64,000 nucleotides of DNA from Clavibacter michiganensis subsp. tessellarius (GCF_021922985.1 NZ_CP040788.1:620001-684000); one strand, 5' to 3'; shown: positions 26,489-37,393, numbered from the stretch's first letter. The notes: generated from the letters alone by a model not told the origin. Program-made: numbers and translations.

Positions 26489-28339
26489 GTGCGATTCGTC
26501 CTGGCGATCGCGACCTTCGTGGTCGCCGCCCTCATGATCGGGCTGGGCATCGCCCAGCACACGTTCCTGGCCGGACCCGACCGCATCACCGCGTCGACTT
26601 CGTCCGCCGGGGGCGCGGCCTACACGGTCATCGACGGGAAGACGCTCAACGCGCACCCCGGCCTGCAGGACACCGTGGCCCGCGGCGAGGGCGAGGTCTT
26701 CGCCGCCTACGGCCCCACGACCGACGTCGAGGCGTGGGTGGGCACCAGCCCCTACACGCGCGTCGCGGTCGACGAGGCCGGCGCCCTGACCAGCGAGGTC
26801 GTCGAGCCCGAGGCGTCCACGCCGACGCCCGCACCCAGCGCCACGCCCGCCCCGGAGGGCGACTCCGGCGCCCCGGCGACCGTCACCTCCGCCGTCACCG
26901 ACCCGCGCGGATCCGACCTCTGGCTCTCCGAGCAGACCGGCGAGGGCGAGCTGTCGCTCAGCACGCGCCTGCCGGACGACGTCAGCGTCATCCTCGCCAC
27001 GGACGGCACGGCCGCGGCACCCGCCGAGGTCACGCTGTCGTGGCCCTCCGAGGGCGAGAGCCCGTGGGTCCTCCCGCTCGTGATCGGCGGCATCGTCCTG
27101 CTGATCGTCGGCCTCGTGCTCTACCTCCTCGCGCTCCGCCACCTCCGTCGGAGCCGCGGCCCGCGCCGCAACCTGCCGCCGCGCGGCGGCCCCCGCATCC
27201 CGCGCATCGGCCCGGCCGCCCGCCGCGCCGCGCTCACCGCCGGCACGGGCGCGGCCCCGCCCGCCCCGCGTCGCGGCCGTCGCAGCATGATCGCCCTGCC
27301 CGTGCTCGTCGTCACCGGCCTCGCCCTGAGCGGCTGCACGGCCCAGGGCGCGCCCGCCGCCCTCACCGCAGGCGTGGACTCCACGCCGACGCCGACCCCC
27401 ACGTCGTCGCTCGACGCCGCGCGCGAGGCCGAGGACGCGGATCCGCCCGTCGTCACCGAGGACCAGGCCGCGCGCATCGTCTCGCGCGTCTCCGAGGTGG
27501 CCACGGCGGCCGACCAGGCGCTCGACGCTGACCAGCTGGCCCCGCGGTTCGCGGGTCCCGCGCTCCAGGAGCGCACGTCCGACTACACGGTGCGCAAGGC
27601 CAAGCCCGACATCGCGGCGGTCCCCGCCATCCCCGCGGGCGACCTCCAGCTCACGCTGCCGCAGGCCACCGTCGCCTGGCCGCGCACGATCGCCGCGGTC
27701 GTCAAGGACCCGGACGCGGACGACGCGCCGACCCTGTCGCTGACGCTCGTGCAGACGAGCCCGCGCGAGAACTACCGCGTCCTCTACGCCATGCCGATCT
27801 CCACCACGGCGGCGCTCCCGGACGTGGCGCCCGCCGCGATCGGCGCCGCGCGGCTCGCGCCCGACGTGAAGCTGCTCGCGGTGCAGCCCGACCAGCTGTC
27901 CGCGGCCTACGCGGACCTGCTGAACAAGGGCGACCAGAGCGAGTTCGCGGCGCTCTTCGACGCGACCGACGACGGCGTGCGCGCGCAGGACGCCAAGCGC
28001 AAGGTGGACTTCCCGGCCTCCATCGGCGAGACCGGCTCGGTCGAGTTCTCGGCCACGGCGGACTCCGCGACGCCCGTGGCCATGTCGACCGTCGAGTCCG
28101 GCGCGCTCGTGAGCGTCACCGTGAAGCTCGGCATCGTCGCGAAGCCCACCGCCCAGGGCGCCAAGGTCAACGCGAACCCGGAGGTGCAGGCCATCACCGG
28201 GCTCACCGACTCGGCGAAGGGCTTCGACACCGTGCGCACGGCGCAGATGCTCATGTACGTGCCCCCCGTGAACTCGGGGGAGAAGATCCGCCTGTACGCG
28301 TCCAGCACCCACATCACCTCGGCCAAGGAGCTCCCATGA
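26489..28339 (+). CDS. Membrane protein with an embedded lipoprotein-type signal, function unknown
   Basis: 616 residues as one open frame. N-terminal membrane helix (about 1-22), an extracytoplasmic region with a Thr/Pro/Ala linker (about 110-130), a second helix at 193-217 and an Arg/Pro-rich linker. Then from Met267 comes a textbook lipoprotein signal: basic RRGRRS, hydrophobic core, lipobox LSGC with Cys283. The remaining 330 residues look like an exported domain with no motif I recognise. Either one three-pass protein or two genes fused in frame; no ribosome binding site precedes ATG 27287. GTG start with GAGGAG. Its stop overlaps the next ATG by four bases. Confidence 0.7.
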   Translation: MRFVLAIATFVVAALMIGLGIAQHTFLAGPDRITASTSSAGGAAYTVIDGKTLNAHPGLQDTVARGEGEVFAAYGPTTDVEAWVGTSPYTRVAVDEAGALTSEVVEPEASTPTPAPSATPAPEGDSGAPATVTSAVTDPRGSDLWLSEQTGEGELSLSTRLPDDVSVILATDGTAAAPAEVTLSWPSEGESPWVLPLVIGGIVLLIVGLVLYLLALRHLRRSRGPRRNLPPRGGPRIPRIGPAARRAALTAGTGAAPPAPRRGRRSMIALPVLVVTGLALSGCTAQGAPAALTAGVDSTPTPTPTSSLDAAREAEDADPPVVTEDQAARIVSRVSEVATAADQALDADQLAPRFAGPALQERTSDYTVRKAKPDIAAVPAIPAGDLQLTLPQATVAWPRTIAAVVKDPDADDAPTLSLTLVQTSPRENYRVLYAMPISTTAALPDVAPAAIGAARLAPDVKLLAVQPDQLSAAYADLLNKGDQSEFAALFDATDDGVRAQDAKRKVDFPASIGETGSVEFSATADSATPVAMSTVESGALVSVTVKLGIVAKPTAQGAKVNANPEVQAITGLTDSAKGFDTVRTAQMLMYVPPVNSGEKIRLYASSTHITSAKELP

Positions 28340-29388
28340 CGAACGTGCCCCCCTCCGCCGCCAGCCTCCGCGGCGCCGTCGACCTGTCGTCCCTCGTGAA
28401 CCGCGCGCAGGCACCGGCCGCGCCCGCGGGTGGCGCGCCCGCCGCCGCCGGCGGTCCCGGTGCCCCCGCGGGCGCACCGGGCGCACCGGGCGCACCGGGC
28501 GCACCGGGCGCACCGGGCGCACCGGGCGCACCGGGCGCGCCGGGCGCGCCTCAGACGGTGGACGTGCCGGGCCTCGTGCTGGCCGCGGACGACGCGTCGT
28601 TCACGCAGTTCCTCGACATCTCGTCCGTCGTGCCCGTCGTCGTCGAGCTCGTCTCCACCGGGCTCGCGAGCAGCCGGGAGCTCTCGCCCGTGCTCGAGCG
28701 CGTCGTCACCGAGCAGGCGGGGCGCGTGCTGCTCGTCCGCATCGACGTCGACCAGAGCCCGCAGCTCGGCCAGGCATTCCAGGCGCAGACCGTGCCCACG
28801 GTCGCGGCGCTCATCGGCGGCCGCCCTGTGGGGCTCTTCGCCGGCGTGATCCCCGAGGACCAGGTCCGCGACGTCCTCCAGCAGGTGCTGGAGCTCGCGC
28901 AGCAGAACGGCGTGACCGGCCGGGCCGTGGCGCCCGACGCGTCCGCCGCCCCGGCGGCCCCGGTCGAGGAGCCGCTGCCCCCGCACCACGCCGAGGCGTA
29001 CGCCTTCATCGAGCAGGGCGACTACGCGTCCGCGGCCGCGGAATACCGCACGGCCATCGCGCAGAACCCGCGGGACGCGCTCGCGGTCGCCGGCCTGGCG
29101 CAGGTCAGCCTCCTGCACCGCCTCGACGGGAAGGCGGCGGACGAGATCCGCGGCGCCGCCGCGGCGGCGCCCGAGGACGTGGACGCGCAGCTGCTCGTCG
29201 CCGACCTCGACCTGTCGGGCGGCCACGTGGAGGACGCGTTCGCGCGCCTGCTCGAGCTCTTCCCGTCGGCCGACGCCGAGGGGCGCGAGGCCGTCCGTCA
29301 GCGCCTCCTCGAGCACTTCGAGGTCGTCGGCCTCGAGGACCCGCGCGTCGCGGTCGCCCGCCGCCGGCTCACCCGCCTGCTCTACTGA
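28336..29388 (+). CDS. Thioredoxin-fold/TPR protein (CnoX/YbbN-like) with Gly-Ala-Pro repeat
   Basis: 350 residues. After a 45-residue N-terminus comes a Gly-Ala-Pro tandem tract, then a thioredoxin fold (about 80-190: VPVVVELVSTGLASS, RIDVDQSPQLGQAF, VPTVAALIGGRPVG) and a TPR-like helical C-terminus (HAEAYAFIEQGDYASAAAEYR). The redox CxxC is absent (no Cys in the thioredoxin core), so it is a binding or chaperone-type fold, as in YbbN of actinobacteria. ATGA overlap couples it to the upstream membrane protein. Confidence 0.88.
   Translation: MTNVPPSAASLRGAVDLSSLVNRAQAPAAPAGGAPAAAGGPGAPAGAPGAPGAPGAPGAPGAPGAPGAPGAPQTVDVPGLVLAADDASFTQFLDISSVVPVVVELVSTGLASSRELSPVLERVVTEQAGRVLLVRIDVDQSPQLGQAFQAQTVPTVAALIGGRPVGLFAGVIPEDQVRDVLQQVLELAQQNGVTGRAVAPDASAAPAAPVEEPLPPHHAEAYAFIEQGDYASAAAEYRTAIAQNPRDALAVAGLAQVSLLHRLDGKAADEIRGAAAAAPEDVDAQLLVADLDLSGGHVEDAFARLLELFPSADAEGREAVRQRLLEHFEVVGLEDPRVAVARRRLTRLLY
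28473..28550 (+). repeat. In-frame 9-bp tandem repeat encoding Gly-Ala-Pro
   Basis: Nearly identical GGCGCACCG units encode eight to nine successive Gly-Ala-Pro triplets; the 3' copies switch to GGCGCGCCG. Perfect units are prone to slippage, and any change of whole units keeps the frame. Confidence 0.85.
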
Positions 29389-29403
29389 CGCGCGTCCGCA
29401 CCG

Positions 29404-29447
29404 ACGACGACGGCGCCGCACCCCGAGGGGTGCGGCGCCGTCGTCGT
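29404..29447. terminator. 21-bp perfect palindrome, bidirectional terminator
   Basis: Arms 29404-29424 and 29427-29447 are exact complements, the longest perfect hairpin in the window. It lies between the convergent TPR protein gene and glgB and can serve both strands. Confidence 0.8.
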
Positions 29448-29463
29448 ATGGGGCGGCTGCGGA

Positions 29464-32040
29464 TCAGACCGTGGGCACCCGCGGGGTGCCGTCGTCGGAT
29501 CCGGGGGCGTCGTCGGTCGCGGACAGCCCCTCCACGGGCGGCTGCGCGTCGGGCGACTGCGGCAGCACGGGCGCGTCTGCCGCGTCCCCGAAGGGCGTGC
29601 CGTCGACCCGGGACTCGTCCGCGTCGGGCGCCGCGTGGGCCGGGGCCTCGACGGGCGTGAGGTCCGCCGGGTCCTGCCGCAGGCGCAGCCAGAGGCCCGC
29701 GAGCGGCGGCAGCGTGAGCTCCGCGGAGGCGGGCCGGCCGTGCCAGCCGTCGTCGCCCGCGTGCACGGCGCCGAGGTTGCCGACGCCGGATCCGCCGAAC
29801 TGCTCCGCGTCCGTGTTGAGGATCTCCTCCCAGACGCCCGCCTGCGGCAGCCCCAGCCGGTAGCCCGAGATGGGCGCGCCGGAGAAGTTGTGCACGACGG
29901 CGACCTGGTTCCCGTCGCGGTCGCGGCGGAGGAACGCCAGCACGTTGCGCTCGGCGTCTCCCGCGTCGATCCACTCGAAGCCGGCCGGGTCGTTGTCGAG
30001 CGCCCAGAGCGCGGGCGTGTCCACGTAGGTGCGGTTGAGCGATCCGACGAGGTCGAACAGGGCGCGGTGCACGGGCTGGTCGAGGATCCACCAGTCGAGC
30101 CCGCGCTCCTCGCTCCACTCGGACGGCTGCCCGAACTCCTGGCCCATGAAGAGCAGCTGCTTGCCGGGGTGCGACCACATGAACGAGAGGTAGGCGCGCA
30201 CGTTGGCGAGCTTCTGCCAGTGGTCGCCCGGCATCTTGCCGACGAGCGAGCCCTTGCCGTGCACGACCTCGTCGTGGCTGATGGGGAGGAGGAAGTTCTC
30301 CGTGTACGCGTAGACCATCGAGAACGTGATCTGGCCGTGGTGGTACGCGCGGTACATGGGGTCGACGGCGCTGTAGTCGAGGGTGTCGTGCATCCAGCCC
30401 ATGTTCCACTTGAGGCCGAAGCCGAGGCCGCCCTCGCTCGTGGGGCGCGTGACGCCGGGGAAGCTCGTGGACTCCTCCGCGATCATCACGATGCCGGGGT
30501 GGGTGCGGTACGCGGTGGCGTTGACCTCCTGGAGGAACGAGATCGCCTCCAGGTTCTCGCGGCCGCCGTGCACGTTCGGCAGCCACTGGCCCTCCTCGCG
30601 GGAGTAGTCGAGGTACAGCATCGAGGCCACGGCGTCGACCCGGAGGCCGTCGACGTGGAACTCCTCGAACCAGTACAGGGCGTTCGCGACGAGGAAGTTG
30701 CGGACCTGCGAGTGGCCGAAGTCGAAGACGAGCGTGCCCCAGTCCTGCTGCTCGCCGCGGCGGGGATCCGTGTGCTCGTAGAGCGGCTGGCCGTCGAACT
30801 GCGCGAGCGCGAAGGCGTCCTTGGGGAAGTGCGCCGGGACCCAGTCCACGATGACGCCGATGCCCGCCCGGTGCAGGGCGTCGATGAGGGACTTGAGGTC
30901 GTCCGGGGAGCCGAAGCGCGACGTGGGCGCGTAGTAGCCGGAGACCTGGTAGCCCCAGGACCCGCCGAACGGGTGCTCGGCCAGCGGCAGGAACTCCACG
31001 TGCGTGTACCGCAGCTCCTGGAGGTAGGCGACGAGCTCGCCGGCGACCTCGCGGTAGCCGAGGCCCGGGCGCCAGGATCCGAGGTGCATCTCGTACACGC
31101 TCATGGGGGAGTCGTGCGGGTCGCGCGCGGCGCGCTCCTCGAGCCAGGCGGCGTCGTCCCAGACGTAGTCGCTCGTCTCGACGCGCGACGCGGTGGCCGG
31201 GGGCACCTCGGTCATGCGGGCCATCGGGTCGGCCTTCTCGATCCACTGCCCGGCCTGCGTGAGGATCTCGAACTTGTACGAGACGCCCGGCTCCACGCCC
31301 GGGACGAAGAGCTCCCAGACGCCGTTGCCATCGAGGCGGCGCATCGCGTGCTGCACGCCGTCCCAGCCGTTGAAGCCGCCGATGACGCGGACCGCGCGGG
31401 CGTGCGGCGCCCACACGGCGAACGCGACGCCGACGTAGGTGCGCGCGACGCCCCAGTGCTCGCGGTGCTGGGCGCCGAGGACGTCCCAGAGGCGCTCGTG
31501 GCGGCCCTCGCCGAAGAGGTAGAGGTCGAGGTCGCCGACCGTCGGGAGGAAGCGGTACGGGTCCTCGGCGGTCCAGGTGCCGCCGTCGCCGTAGCGCGCC
31601 TCGACCTGGTAGTCCTGCAGGCCGAGCACGTGCGCGCCCTGCCAGACGCCGTGGCCGAGGTGGGCGAGCTCGACGCGGGCACCGCTGGCGAGGACCACGG
31701 AGACGCCCTCGGCGAGCGGCCGGAGCGCCCGGACGACCACGAGGTCGTCGGAGACGCCGTCGATCGCGACCGGGTGCTGGCCGAGGACCGAGTGCGGTCC
31801 GGAGTGGACGCCCTCGGCGACGGCGCGCAGGTCGTGGTCGGCGACCTCGGGGAGGCGGATCGGGTCGGCGGCGGCGGCGGGGGAGCCCGCGGCGTCCGCG
31901 GCCGTCGCGTCGTCGTCGTCGGCCGGGGGCACGACCACGTCGGCGCCCGCCTCGGGCCGCGGCTCGGCGGCGGGCGGCACGACGACGTCGGCGCCGTCCC
32001 TCGGGTCCTGCTGGGGGGTGGTGTCGGTCATGTCCGTCAT
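29464..32040 (-). CDS. glgB: 1,4-alpha-glucan branching enzyme GlgB
   Basis: 858 residues. CBM48-type N-terminal domains ([42 protein letters not shown]), then a GH13 barrel with Asp nucleophile in [12 protein letters not shown], acid Glu in [12 protein letters not shown] and third Asp in [12 protein letters not shown]. It forms alpha-1,6 branches in glycogen. It exceeds the usual 730 residues: a 60-residue acidic N-terminus holding two copies of GADVVVPPA, and a 70-residue acidic C-tail. ATGA overlap with glgE shows an operon; partner enzymes in GlgE-type alpha-glucan synthesis. Confidence 0.96.
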   Translation of the reverse strand: MTDMTDTTPQQDPRDGADVVVPPAAEPRPEAGADVVVPPADDDDATAADAAGSPAAAADPIRLPEVADHDLRAVAEGVHSGPHSVLGQHPVAIDGVSDDLVVVRALRPLAEGVSVVLASGARVELAHLGHGVWQGAHVLGLQDYQVEARYGDGGTWTAEDPYRFLPTVGDLDLYLFGEGRHERLWDVLGAQHREHWGVARTYVGVAFAVWAPHARAVRVIGGFNGWDGVQHAMRRLDGNGVWELFVPGVEPGVSYKFEILTQAGQWIEKADPMARMTEVPPATASRVETSDYVWDDAAWLEERAARDPHDSPMSVYEMHLGSWRPGLGYREVAGELVAYLQELRYTHVEFLPLAEHPFGGSWGYQVSGYYAPTSRFGSPDDLKSLIDALHRAGIGVIVDWVPAHFPKDAFALAQFDGQPLYEHTDPRRGEQQDWGTLVFDFGHSQVRNFLVANALYWFEEFHVDGLRVDAVASMLYLDYSREEGQWLPNVHGGRENLEAISFLQEVNATAYRTHPGIVMIAEESTSFPGVTRPTSEGGLGFGLKWNMGWMHDTLDYSAVDPMYRAYHHGQITFSMVYAYTENFLLPISHDEVVHGKGSLVGKMPGDHWQKLANVRAYLSFMWSHPGKQLLFMGQEFGQPSEWSEERGLDWWILDQPVHRALFDLVGSLNRTYVDTPALWALDNDPAGFEWIDAGDAERNVLAFLRRDRDGNQVAVVHNFSGAPISGYRLGLPQAGVWEEILNTDAEQFGGSGVGNLGAVHAGDDGWHGRPASAELTLPPLAGLWLRLRQDPADLTPVEAPAHAAPDADESRVDGTPFGDAADAPVLPQSPDAQPPVEGLSATDDAPGSDDGTPRVPTV

Positions 32041-34577
32041 CCCTTCGATGCGGTCGGGTGGACCCGGAACACGTGCACGGGGTGCGTGAACGCGTCGAGC
32101 CGGACGAAGTTGGAGGTCGACCACGTGTAGACGTCGCCCGTGAGGAGGTCCTCGACGTCGAACACGGCGTCCTCGGCGAGGCCGAAGCGGGTCGGGTCGA
32201 GGTAGACCTGGGTCTCGCGCGCGGAGTGCGGGTCGACGTTGGCGACCACGAGGATCGTGTCGGCCTCGCCCGTGCCGGTGTGCTCGGCCGCGAGGTGCTT
32301 GGAGTAGACGAGGATCGAGTCGTCGTCGCTCCAGTGCACGTCGAGGTTGCGCAGCTGGCGGAGCGCGGGGTGCTGGCGGCGGATCTCGTTGAGGCGCGTG
32401 ATCTCGGGCGCGATGGAGCCGCCGAGCTCCTCCTGGCGCGCCCAGTCGCGCGGCTTGTACTCGTACTTCTCGTTGTCGATGTTCTCCTCGGCCCCGGGGC
32501 GCGCGACGTTCTCGATCAGCTCGTAGCCCGAGTAGATGCCCCACGACGGCGACGCGGTCGCGGCGATGGCGGCGCGAATCCGGTACGCGGTCCGCCCGCC
32601 GAACTGCAGGTAGGGCGTGAGGATGTCGTGCGTGTTGGCGAAGAAGTTCGGGCGCAGGTAGTCGCTCGTCTCGTGGCTGACCTCGGTGAGGTACTCCTCG
32701 AGCTCCTTCTTCGTGTTCCGCCAGGTGAAGTACGTGTACGACTGCTGGAACCCGATCTTGGCGAGCGTCCGCATCATGGCGGGGCGCGTGAACGCCTCGC
32801 TGAGGAAGATCGCGTCGGGCTCGTCGCGCATCACCTGGTGGATGAGGCGCTCCCAGAACACGAGCGGCTTGGTGTGCGGGTTGTCGACGCGGAAGATCTT
32901 GACGCCGAGGCCGAGCCACACGCGCATGACGCGGAGCATCTCCCGGTACGACCCCTCCGGGTCGTTGTCGAAGTTCAGCGGGTAGATGTCCTGGTACTTC
33001 TTCGGCGGGTTCTCCGCGAAGGCGATGGAGCCGTCGGGCAGCGTGGTGAAGAGCTCGGGGTGCGTCGTGACCCACGGGTGGTCGGGCGAGGCCTGCAGCG
33101 CGATGTCGATCGCGAGCTCCATGCCGTGGTCGGCGACCGCGGCCACGAACTCGCGGAAGTCGTCGACCGTGCCGAGCTCGGGGTGGATGCTGTCGTGCCC
33201 GCCGTCCTCGGAGCCGATGCCGTAGGGCGATCCCGGGTCGTGGGGCCCCGCGGTGAGCGTGTTGTTCGGGCCCTTGCGGTTGGTGCGGCCGATGGGGTGC
33301 ACCGGCGGGATGTAGACGACGTCGAAGCCCATGTCGCGGATCGCGGGGAGGCGGCGCGCGGCGGTGGCGAACGTGCCGCTCGTCCAGGAGCCGTCCTCGT
33401 GCTCCACGGCGCCCTCGGAGCGGGGGAAGAACTCGTACCAGGAGCCGACGGCCGCGCGCTCGCGCTCGACGACGATCGTGCGCGGGGGCGAGAGGGTGAC
33501 GAGGCTGCGGACGGGCACGCGGTCGATCGCGGCGTGGACCTCGGCGGACGTCGCGGCGGCGAGGCGCTCCTCGGCGGTGCGGCCGGCGTCGGCGACCTCG
33601 GCGAGGGCGTCGCGGAGGACGCGCCGGTCGTCGGCCCTGCGGGCGTCGTCCGCGGCGGCGCGCTCGAGGAGCTCGGCGCCGAGGGCGAGCATCACGTCGA
33701 CGTCGAGGCCAGCGGGGACCTTGATCTCCGCGTTGTGCAGCCAGGTGCCGAAGTCGTCGGACCACGCGCTGACGCGCCACGTCCAGACGCCCTGCGTCTC
33801 GAGCTGGGCCGTCGTGGTCCAGCGGTCGAGGCCGGGCTTCGTGGCGTCGAGCGACATGCGGTGCGACGTGACCGCGCCCGACGGGTCGGTGAGCTCGACG
33901 TCGGCGCCGATGAGGTCGTGGCCCTCGCGGAAGATCGTCGCGCCGAAGGGGACCACGTCGTGGACGAAGGACTTGGCGGGCCAGAGGTCGTCCTCGATCT
34001 GCGGGGTGAGCGACAGGATCGGGATGCGGCCGATGACGGGGACGTGGTCGTCCTCGGGGGCGTCGGCCTCGGGTGCGGCCGGCTGTACGGGCGTGGGCGC
34101 CGGGGCGTCCGCGGCCGGCGTCGCCACGTGCTCCGCGGGGACCGGCCGCTCGGCGGGAGCGGACCCCGCCGCGTCGACGACCGGCGTCGTGGCGGCCTCG
34201 GCGACCGGCGCGGCGTGGCGCGGGGCGGGGGCGGATGCGGGCACCGCGGCGGCCTCGGGCGCGGCGGGCTGCGCGGTCGCGGGCGTGGCGGGCTGCGGAT
34301 CCGCGGCGGGCTGCGCCTCCGCGGCGGGTGCGGCCGGCGCGGTCGGCGGCTCGGGCGCGCGGGTCGGCTCGGGCGCGGCGGTCGGCTCGGGCGCCGTCGG
34401 CGCGACCGGCGTCGCCTGCTCGGGGGCCGCCGGCTCGGGCGCCTCGGGGATCAGCGGGGGCAGCGGGGCGGGCGGGCGCTGGGCGTCCTGGGCCTTCTGG
34501 GCCTTGGCGGCCTTGCGGGCCGCACGGCCGCGCACCGGGCGGGGGAGGGGATCGGGTCCGTCCTGGGGTGTGGTCAC
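32037..34577 (-). CDS. glgE: Alpha-1,4-glucan:maltose-1-phosphate maltosyltransferase GlgE
   Basis: 846 residues. The family-specific N-terminal domain ([14 protein letters not shown] near 200) and GH13_3 catalytic barrel ([19 protein letters not shown], nucleophile Asp in [12 protein letters not shown], acid Glu in FLSEAFTRP) are unambiguous. It extends alpha-glucan using maltose-1-phosphate. Typical members have about 660-700 residues; the extra 180 at the N-terminus are Ala/Pro/Glu-rich with a short basic patch ([15 protein letters not shown]), probably disordered. GTG 34577 lies six bases after a TACGGT box, which decides the start. Confidence 0.95.
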   Translation of the reverse strand: MTTPQDGPDPLPRPVRGRAARKAAKAQKAQDAQRPPAPLPPLIPEAPEPAAPEQATPVAPTAPEPTAAPEPTRAPEPPTAPAAPAAEAQPAADPQPATPATAQPAAPEAAAVPASAPAPRHAAPVAEAATTPVVDAAGSAPAERPVPAEHVATPAADAPAPTPVQPAAPEADAPEDDHVPVIGRIPILSLTPQIEDDLWPAKSFVHDVVPFGATIFREGHDLIGADVELTDPSGAVTSHRMSLDATKPGLDRWTTTAQLETQGVWTWRVSAWSDDFGTWLHNAEIKVPAGLDVDVMLALGAELLERAAADDARRADDRRVLRDALAEVADAGRTAEERLAAATSAEVHAAIDRVPVRSLVTLSPPRTIVVERERAAVGSWYEFFPRSEGAVEHEDGSWTSGTFATAARRLPAIRDMGFDVVYIPPVHPIGRTNRKGPNNTLTAGPHDPGSPYGIGSEDGGHDSIHPELGTVDDFREFVAAVADHGMELAIDIALQASPDHPWVTTHPELFTTLPDGSIAFAENPPKKYQDIYPLNFDNDPEGSYREMLRVMRVWLGLGVKIFRVDNPHTKPLVFWERLIHQVMRDEPDAIFLSEAFTRPAMMRTLAKIGFQQSYTYFTWRNTKKELEEYLTEVSHETSDYLRPNFFANTHDILTPYLQFGGRTAYRIRAAIAATASPSWGIYSGYELIENVARPGAEENIDNEKYEYKPRDWARQEELGGSIAPEITRLNEIRRQHPALRQLRNLDVHWSDDDSILVYSKHLAAEHTGTGEADTILVVANVDPHSARETQVYLDPTRFGLAEDAVFDVEDLLTGDVYTWSTSNFVRLDAFTHPVHVFRVHPTASKG

Positions 34578-34583
34578 TGTTCG

Positions 34584-34589
34584 ACCGTA
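34584..34589 (-). promoter_or_regulatory. -10 box TACGGT, leaderless promoter of glgE-glgB
   Basis: TACGGT ends six bases before GTG 34577 on the minus strand. Confidence 0.6.
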
Positions 34590-34724
34590 GCCCGTGCGCC
34601 CTCCGGCTGTCGCTCGCCGCGGCGCGGAGGGACGCCGTCCGGATGCCCGACGCCGCCGCGTCACCCCGCGTCCGGGCCCCGTCCACGCGGGCGCCCGACC
34701 CTGGTGCGGTCCACCCCGCGCGCC

Positions 34725-34730
34725 TAGGCT
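34725..34730 (+). promoter_or_regulatory. -10 box TAGGCT for glgP
   Basis: TAGGCT gives glgP a leader of about 47 bases with a ribosome binding site (GAGGGAG). It is divergent from the glgE promoter 135 bases away. Confidence 0.5.
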
Positions 34731-34783
34731 CGGGGCCGAGCGCGCGGGTGCCTCTCGCCGCCGAACCGGTCCGAGGGAGTCCC

Positions 34784-37339
34784 GTGAAGGCCATCCGCAG
34801 ATTCACCGTCCGTGCCGTCCTCCCGGAGGAGCTGTCCGCGCTGGACGAGCTCGCCGGGAACCTCCGGTGGTCCTGGTACGAGCCGACGCGTCGCGTGTTC
34901 GCGCACGTCAGCCCGGAGCTCTGGGAGGGCACCGGGCACGACCCGGTGGCGCTCCTCGGCGCGGTCGACCAGGAGCGGCTCCGCGAGCTCGCGGCCGACG
35001 AGGGCTTCGTGGCGTGGGCCGAGGAGCAGCGGGCCGACCTCCGCGCGTACTGCGAGCAGCCGCGCTGGTACCAGTCGCTCGAGGGCGACGTGCCCGAGGC
35101 CGTCGGCTACTTCTCGCCCGAGTTCGGGATCGCCGCGGCGCTGCCGCAGTACTCGGGCGGCCTCGGCATCCTCGCGGGCGACCACCTGAAGAGCGCGTCC
35201 GACCTCGGCGTCCCGCTCGTGGGCGTCGGCCTCTTCTACCGCTCCGGCTACTTCCGCCAGGGGATCTCCTCCGACGGCTGGCAGCAGGAGACCTACCCGG
35301 TCTTCGACCCGGACGGCCTGCCGCTCCAGGTGCTGCGCGACGCCGACGGCCGGCCCGTGCAGATCGCCCTCGGGCTGCCCGCCGACCGCACCTTGCACGC
35401 GCGCATCTGGCAGGCGCGCGTGGGCCGGATCCCGCTGCTGCTGCTCGACACCGACGTGCCCGACAACGACGACGACCTCCGCGGCGTGACCGACCGGCTC
35501 TACGGCGGCGGCGGCGAGCACCGGCTGCACCAGGAGCTGCTGCTCGGCATCGGCGGCGTGCGCGCCATCGCCGCGCACGCGCGCGTCACCGGATCGCCCG
35601 TGCCGCGGGTCTTCCACACCAACGAGGGCCACGCCGGCTTCCTCGGCCTCGAGCGGATCTCCGCGCTCATGGCGGAGGGCCTCGACTTCGACGAGGCCCT
35701 CCAGGTCGTCCGGGCGGGCACGGTGTTCACGACGCACACGCCCGTCCCCGCCGGCATCGACCGCTTCGACGTGGAGCTCGTGCGCGCGCACGTGACCGAC
35801 GCGCTCCTGCCGGGCGTGCCGCGCGACCGCGTGCTGGAGCTCGGCGCCGAGGCGCACGACGGCGGCGACCTGGGCGTGTTCAACATGGCGCTCATGGGGC
35901 TCCGCCTCGCCCAGCGCGCGAACGGCGTCTCGCAGCTGCACGGCGAGGTCAGCCGGGGCATGTTCGCGGGGCTGTGGCCGGGGTTCGACACCGAGGAGGT
36001 GCCGATCACGAGCGTCACGAACGGCGTGCACGCGCCCACGTGGACGGATCCGATGCTCATGTCGCTCGCGGGCGAGCGCCTCGGCACGACGGACACGACC
36101 GCCGCCGACTGGTCCTCCCCGGCCGTGACCGACGGCGACCTGTGGGACGTCCGCGGCCGGATGCGCCGCCAGCTCGTCGCCGACGCCCGCCGCCGCGTCG
36201 TCCGTGCCTGGCGCGAGCAGAACCCGGGCGGCGTCGAGCCGGCGTGGCTCGAGGACGTGCTCGACCCGGAGGTGCTCACCATCGGCTTCGCGCGCCGCGT
36301 GCCGACCTACAAGCGCCTGACCCTGATGCTCCACGACCGGGAGCGCCTCCGCCGCATCCTCACCGACCCGGACCGGCCCGTGCAGATCGTGGTCGCCGGC
36401 AAGTCGCACCCGGCGGACGACGAGGGCAAGCGCCTCATCCAGGAGCTCGTGCGGTTCGCGGCCGAGCCCGAGATCCGCGGCCGGCTCGTGTTCCTGCCCG
36501 ACTACGACATCGGCATGGCGCAGCTGCTCTACCCGGGCACCGACGTGTGGCTCAACAACCCGCTGCGGCCGCTGGAGGCCTGCGGCACGTCCGGCATGAA
36601 GGCGGCGCTGAACGGCGCGCTCAACCTGTCGATCCTCGACGGCTGGTGGAACGAGTACTTCGACGGCGGCAACGGCTGGGCGATCCCGTCCGCCGACCGC
36701 GCGCACGACGGCGCCGAGCGCGACGCGATGGAGGCGACGGCGCTGTACGACCTCATCGAGAACCGGATCGCGCCGCGCTTCTACGAGCGCGACGCGGACG
36801 GCGTGCCCGCCGGCTGGGTGCACGACATCCGCCACACGCTCCGGACGCTCTCGCCCGAGCTGAGCGCCGACCGCATGGTGCGGCAGTACGTCGAGCGGCT
36901 GTACGTGCCCGCCGGCCGGGCCCAGCGGATCGTCGCGGCCGACGACCACGCGCGCGCCCGGGAGCTCGCGGCCTGGCGGCGGCGCATCGTCGCGGCCTGG
37001 CCGTCGGTGCAGGTCGCGCACGTGGAGTCGGAGGGCGTGGGACCCCACGCGCAGGTGGGCGACGAGCTGCGCGTGCGCGCGTGGGTCGCGCTCGGCGGGC
37101 TCCACGCGGACGACGTCAGGGTCGAGGTCGTGCACGGGCGCACCGGCGAGGGGGACGTGCTCACGGACGTCGTGCGGCACGCGCTCGCGCCCGTCGGCGG
37201 CTCCGGCGGCCAGCAGGAGCACGTGGGCACCGTGCCGCTGCGCTCGGCGGGGCCCTTCGGGTACACCGTGCGGGTGGTGCCGCGGCACGAGCTGCTCGCG
37301 TCGAGCGCGGAGCCGGGGCTGGTCGCGGTCGCGGGCTGA
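34784..37339 (+). CDS. glgP: Alpha-glucan (glycogen/maltodextrin) phosphorylase
   Basis: 851 residues of the short-N-terminal phosphorylase type (DUF3417 domain [20 protein letters not shown] at the start). GT35 motifs: [51 protein letters not shown], and the PLP-binding Lys606 in [12 protein letters not shown]. It releases glucose-1-phosphate from glucan ends. The C-terminal 100 residues are a beta-type extra domain typical of this subfamily. Divergent from glgEB, consistent with separate control of synthesis and breakdown. Confidence 0.95.
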   Translation: MKAIRRFTVRAVLPEELSALDELAGNLRWSWYEPTRRVFAHVSPELWEGTGHDPVALLGAVDQERLRELAADEGFVAWAEEQRADLRAYCEQPRWYQSLEGDVPEAVGYFSPEFGIAAALPQYSGGLGILAGDHLKSASDLGVPLVGVGLFYRSGYFRQGISSDGWQQETYPVFDPDGLPLQVLRDADGRPVQIALGLPADRTLHARIWQARVGRIPLLLLDTDVPDNDDDLRGVTDRLYGGGGEHRLHQELLLGIGGVRAIAAHARVTGSPVPRVFHTNEGHAGFLGLERISALMAEGLDFDEALQVVRAGTVFTTHTPVPAGIDRFDVELVRAHVTDALLPGVPRDRVLELGAEAHDGGDLGVFNMALMGLRLAQRANGVSQLHGEVSRGMFAGLWPGFDTEEVPITSVTNGVHAPTWTDPMLMSLAGERLGTTDTTAADWSSPAVTDGDLWDVRGRMRRQLVADARRRVVRAWREQNPGGVEPAWLEDVLDPEVLTIGFARRVPTYKRLTLMLHDRERLRRILTDPDRPVQIVVAGKSHPADDEGKRLIQELVRFAAEPEIRGRLVFLPDYDIGMAQLLYPGTDVWLNNPLRPLEACGTSGMKAALNGALNLSILDGWWNEYFDGGNGWAIPSADRAHDGAERDAMEATALYDLIENRIAPRFYERDADGVPAGWVHDIRHTLRTLSPELSADRMVRQYVERLYVPAGRAQRIVAADDHARARELAAWRRRIVAAWPSVQVAHVESEGVGPHAQVGDELRVRAWVALGGLHADDVRVEVVHGRTGEGDVLTDVVRHALAPVGGSGGQQEHVGTVPLRSAGPFGYTVRVVPRHELLASSAEPGLVAVAG

Positions 37340-37343
37340 TCGT

Positions 37344-37377
37344 GGCGGCGCGCGCCCGGCATCCGGCGCGCGCCGCC
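37344..37377. terminator. Perfect 13-bp hairpin between glgP and the SGNH lipoprotein
   Basis: GGCGGCGCGCGCC (37344-37356) and its complement (37365-37377), loop of eight bases, between convergent stops. Confidence 0.75.
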
Positions 37378-37393
37378 CGCCGGCCCCCGCGGG

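Noticed and set aside
28336..29388. Active thioredoxin
   Set aside because: The redox CxxC is missing; only the fold and TPR-like part can be supported.
29464..34932. A single 1822-codon minus-strand open frame spanning glgB and glgE
   Set aside because: Only the 29464-32040 part is GlgB. The rest is out of frame with glgE, whose own frame encodes complete GlgE. High GC keeps wrong frames open.
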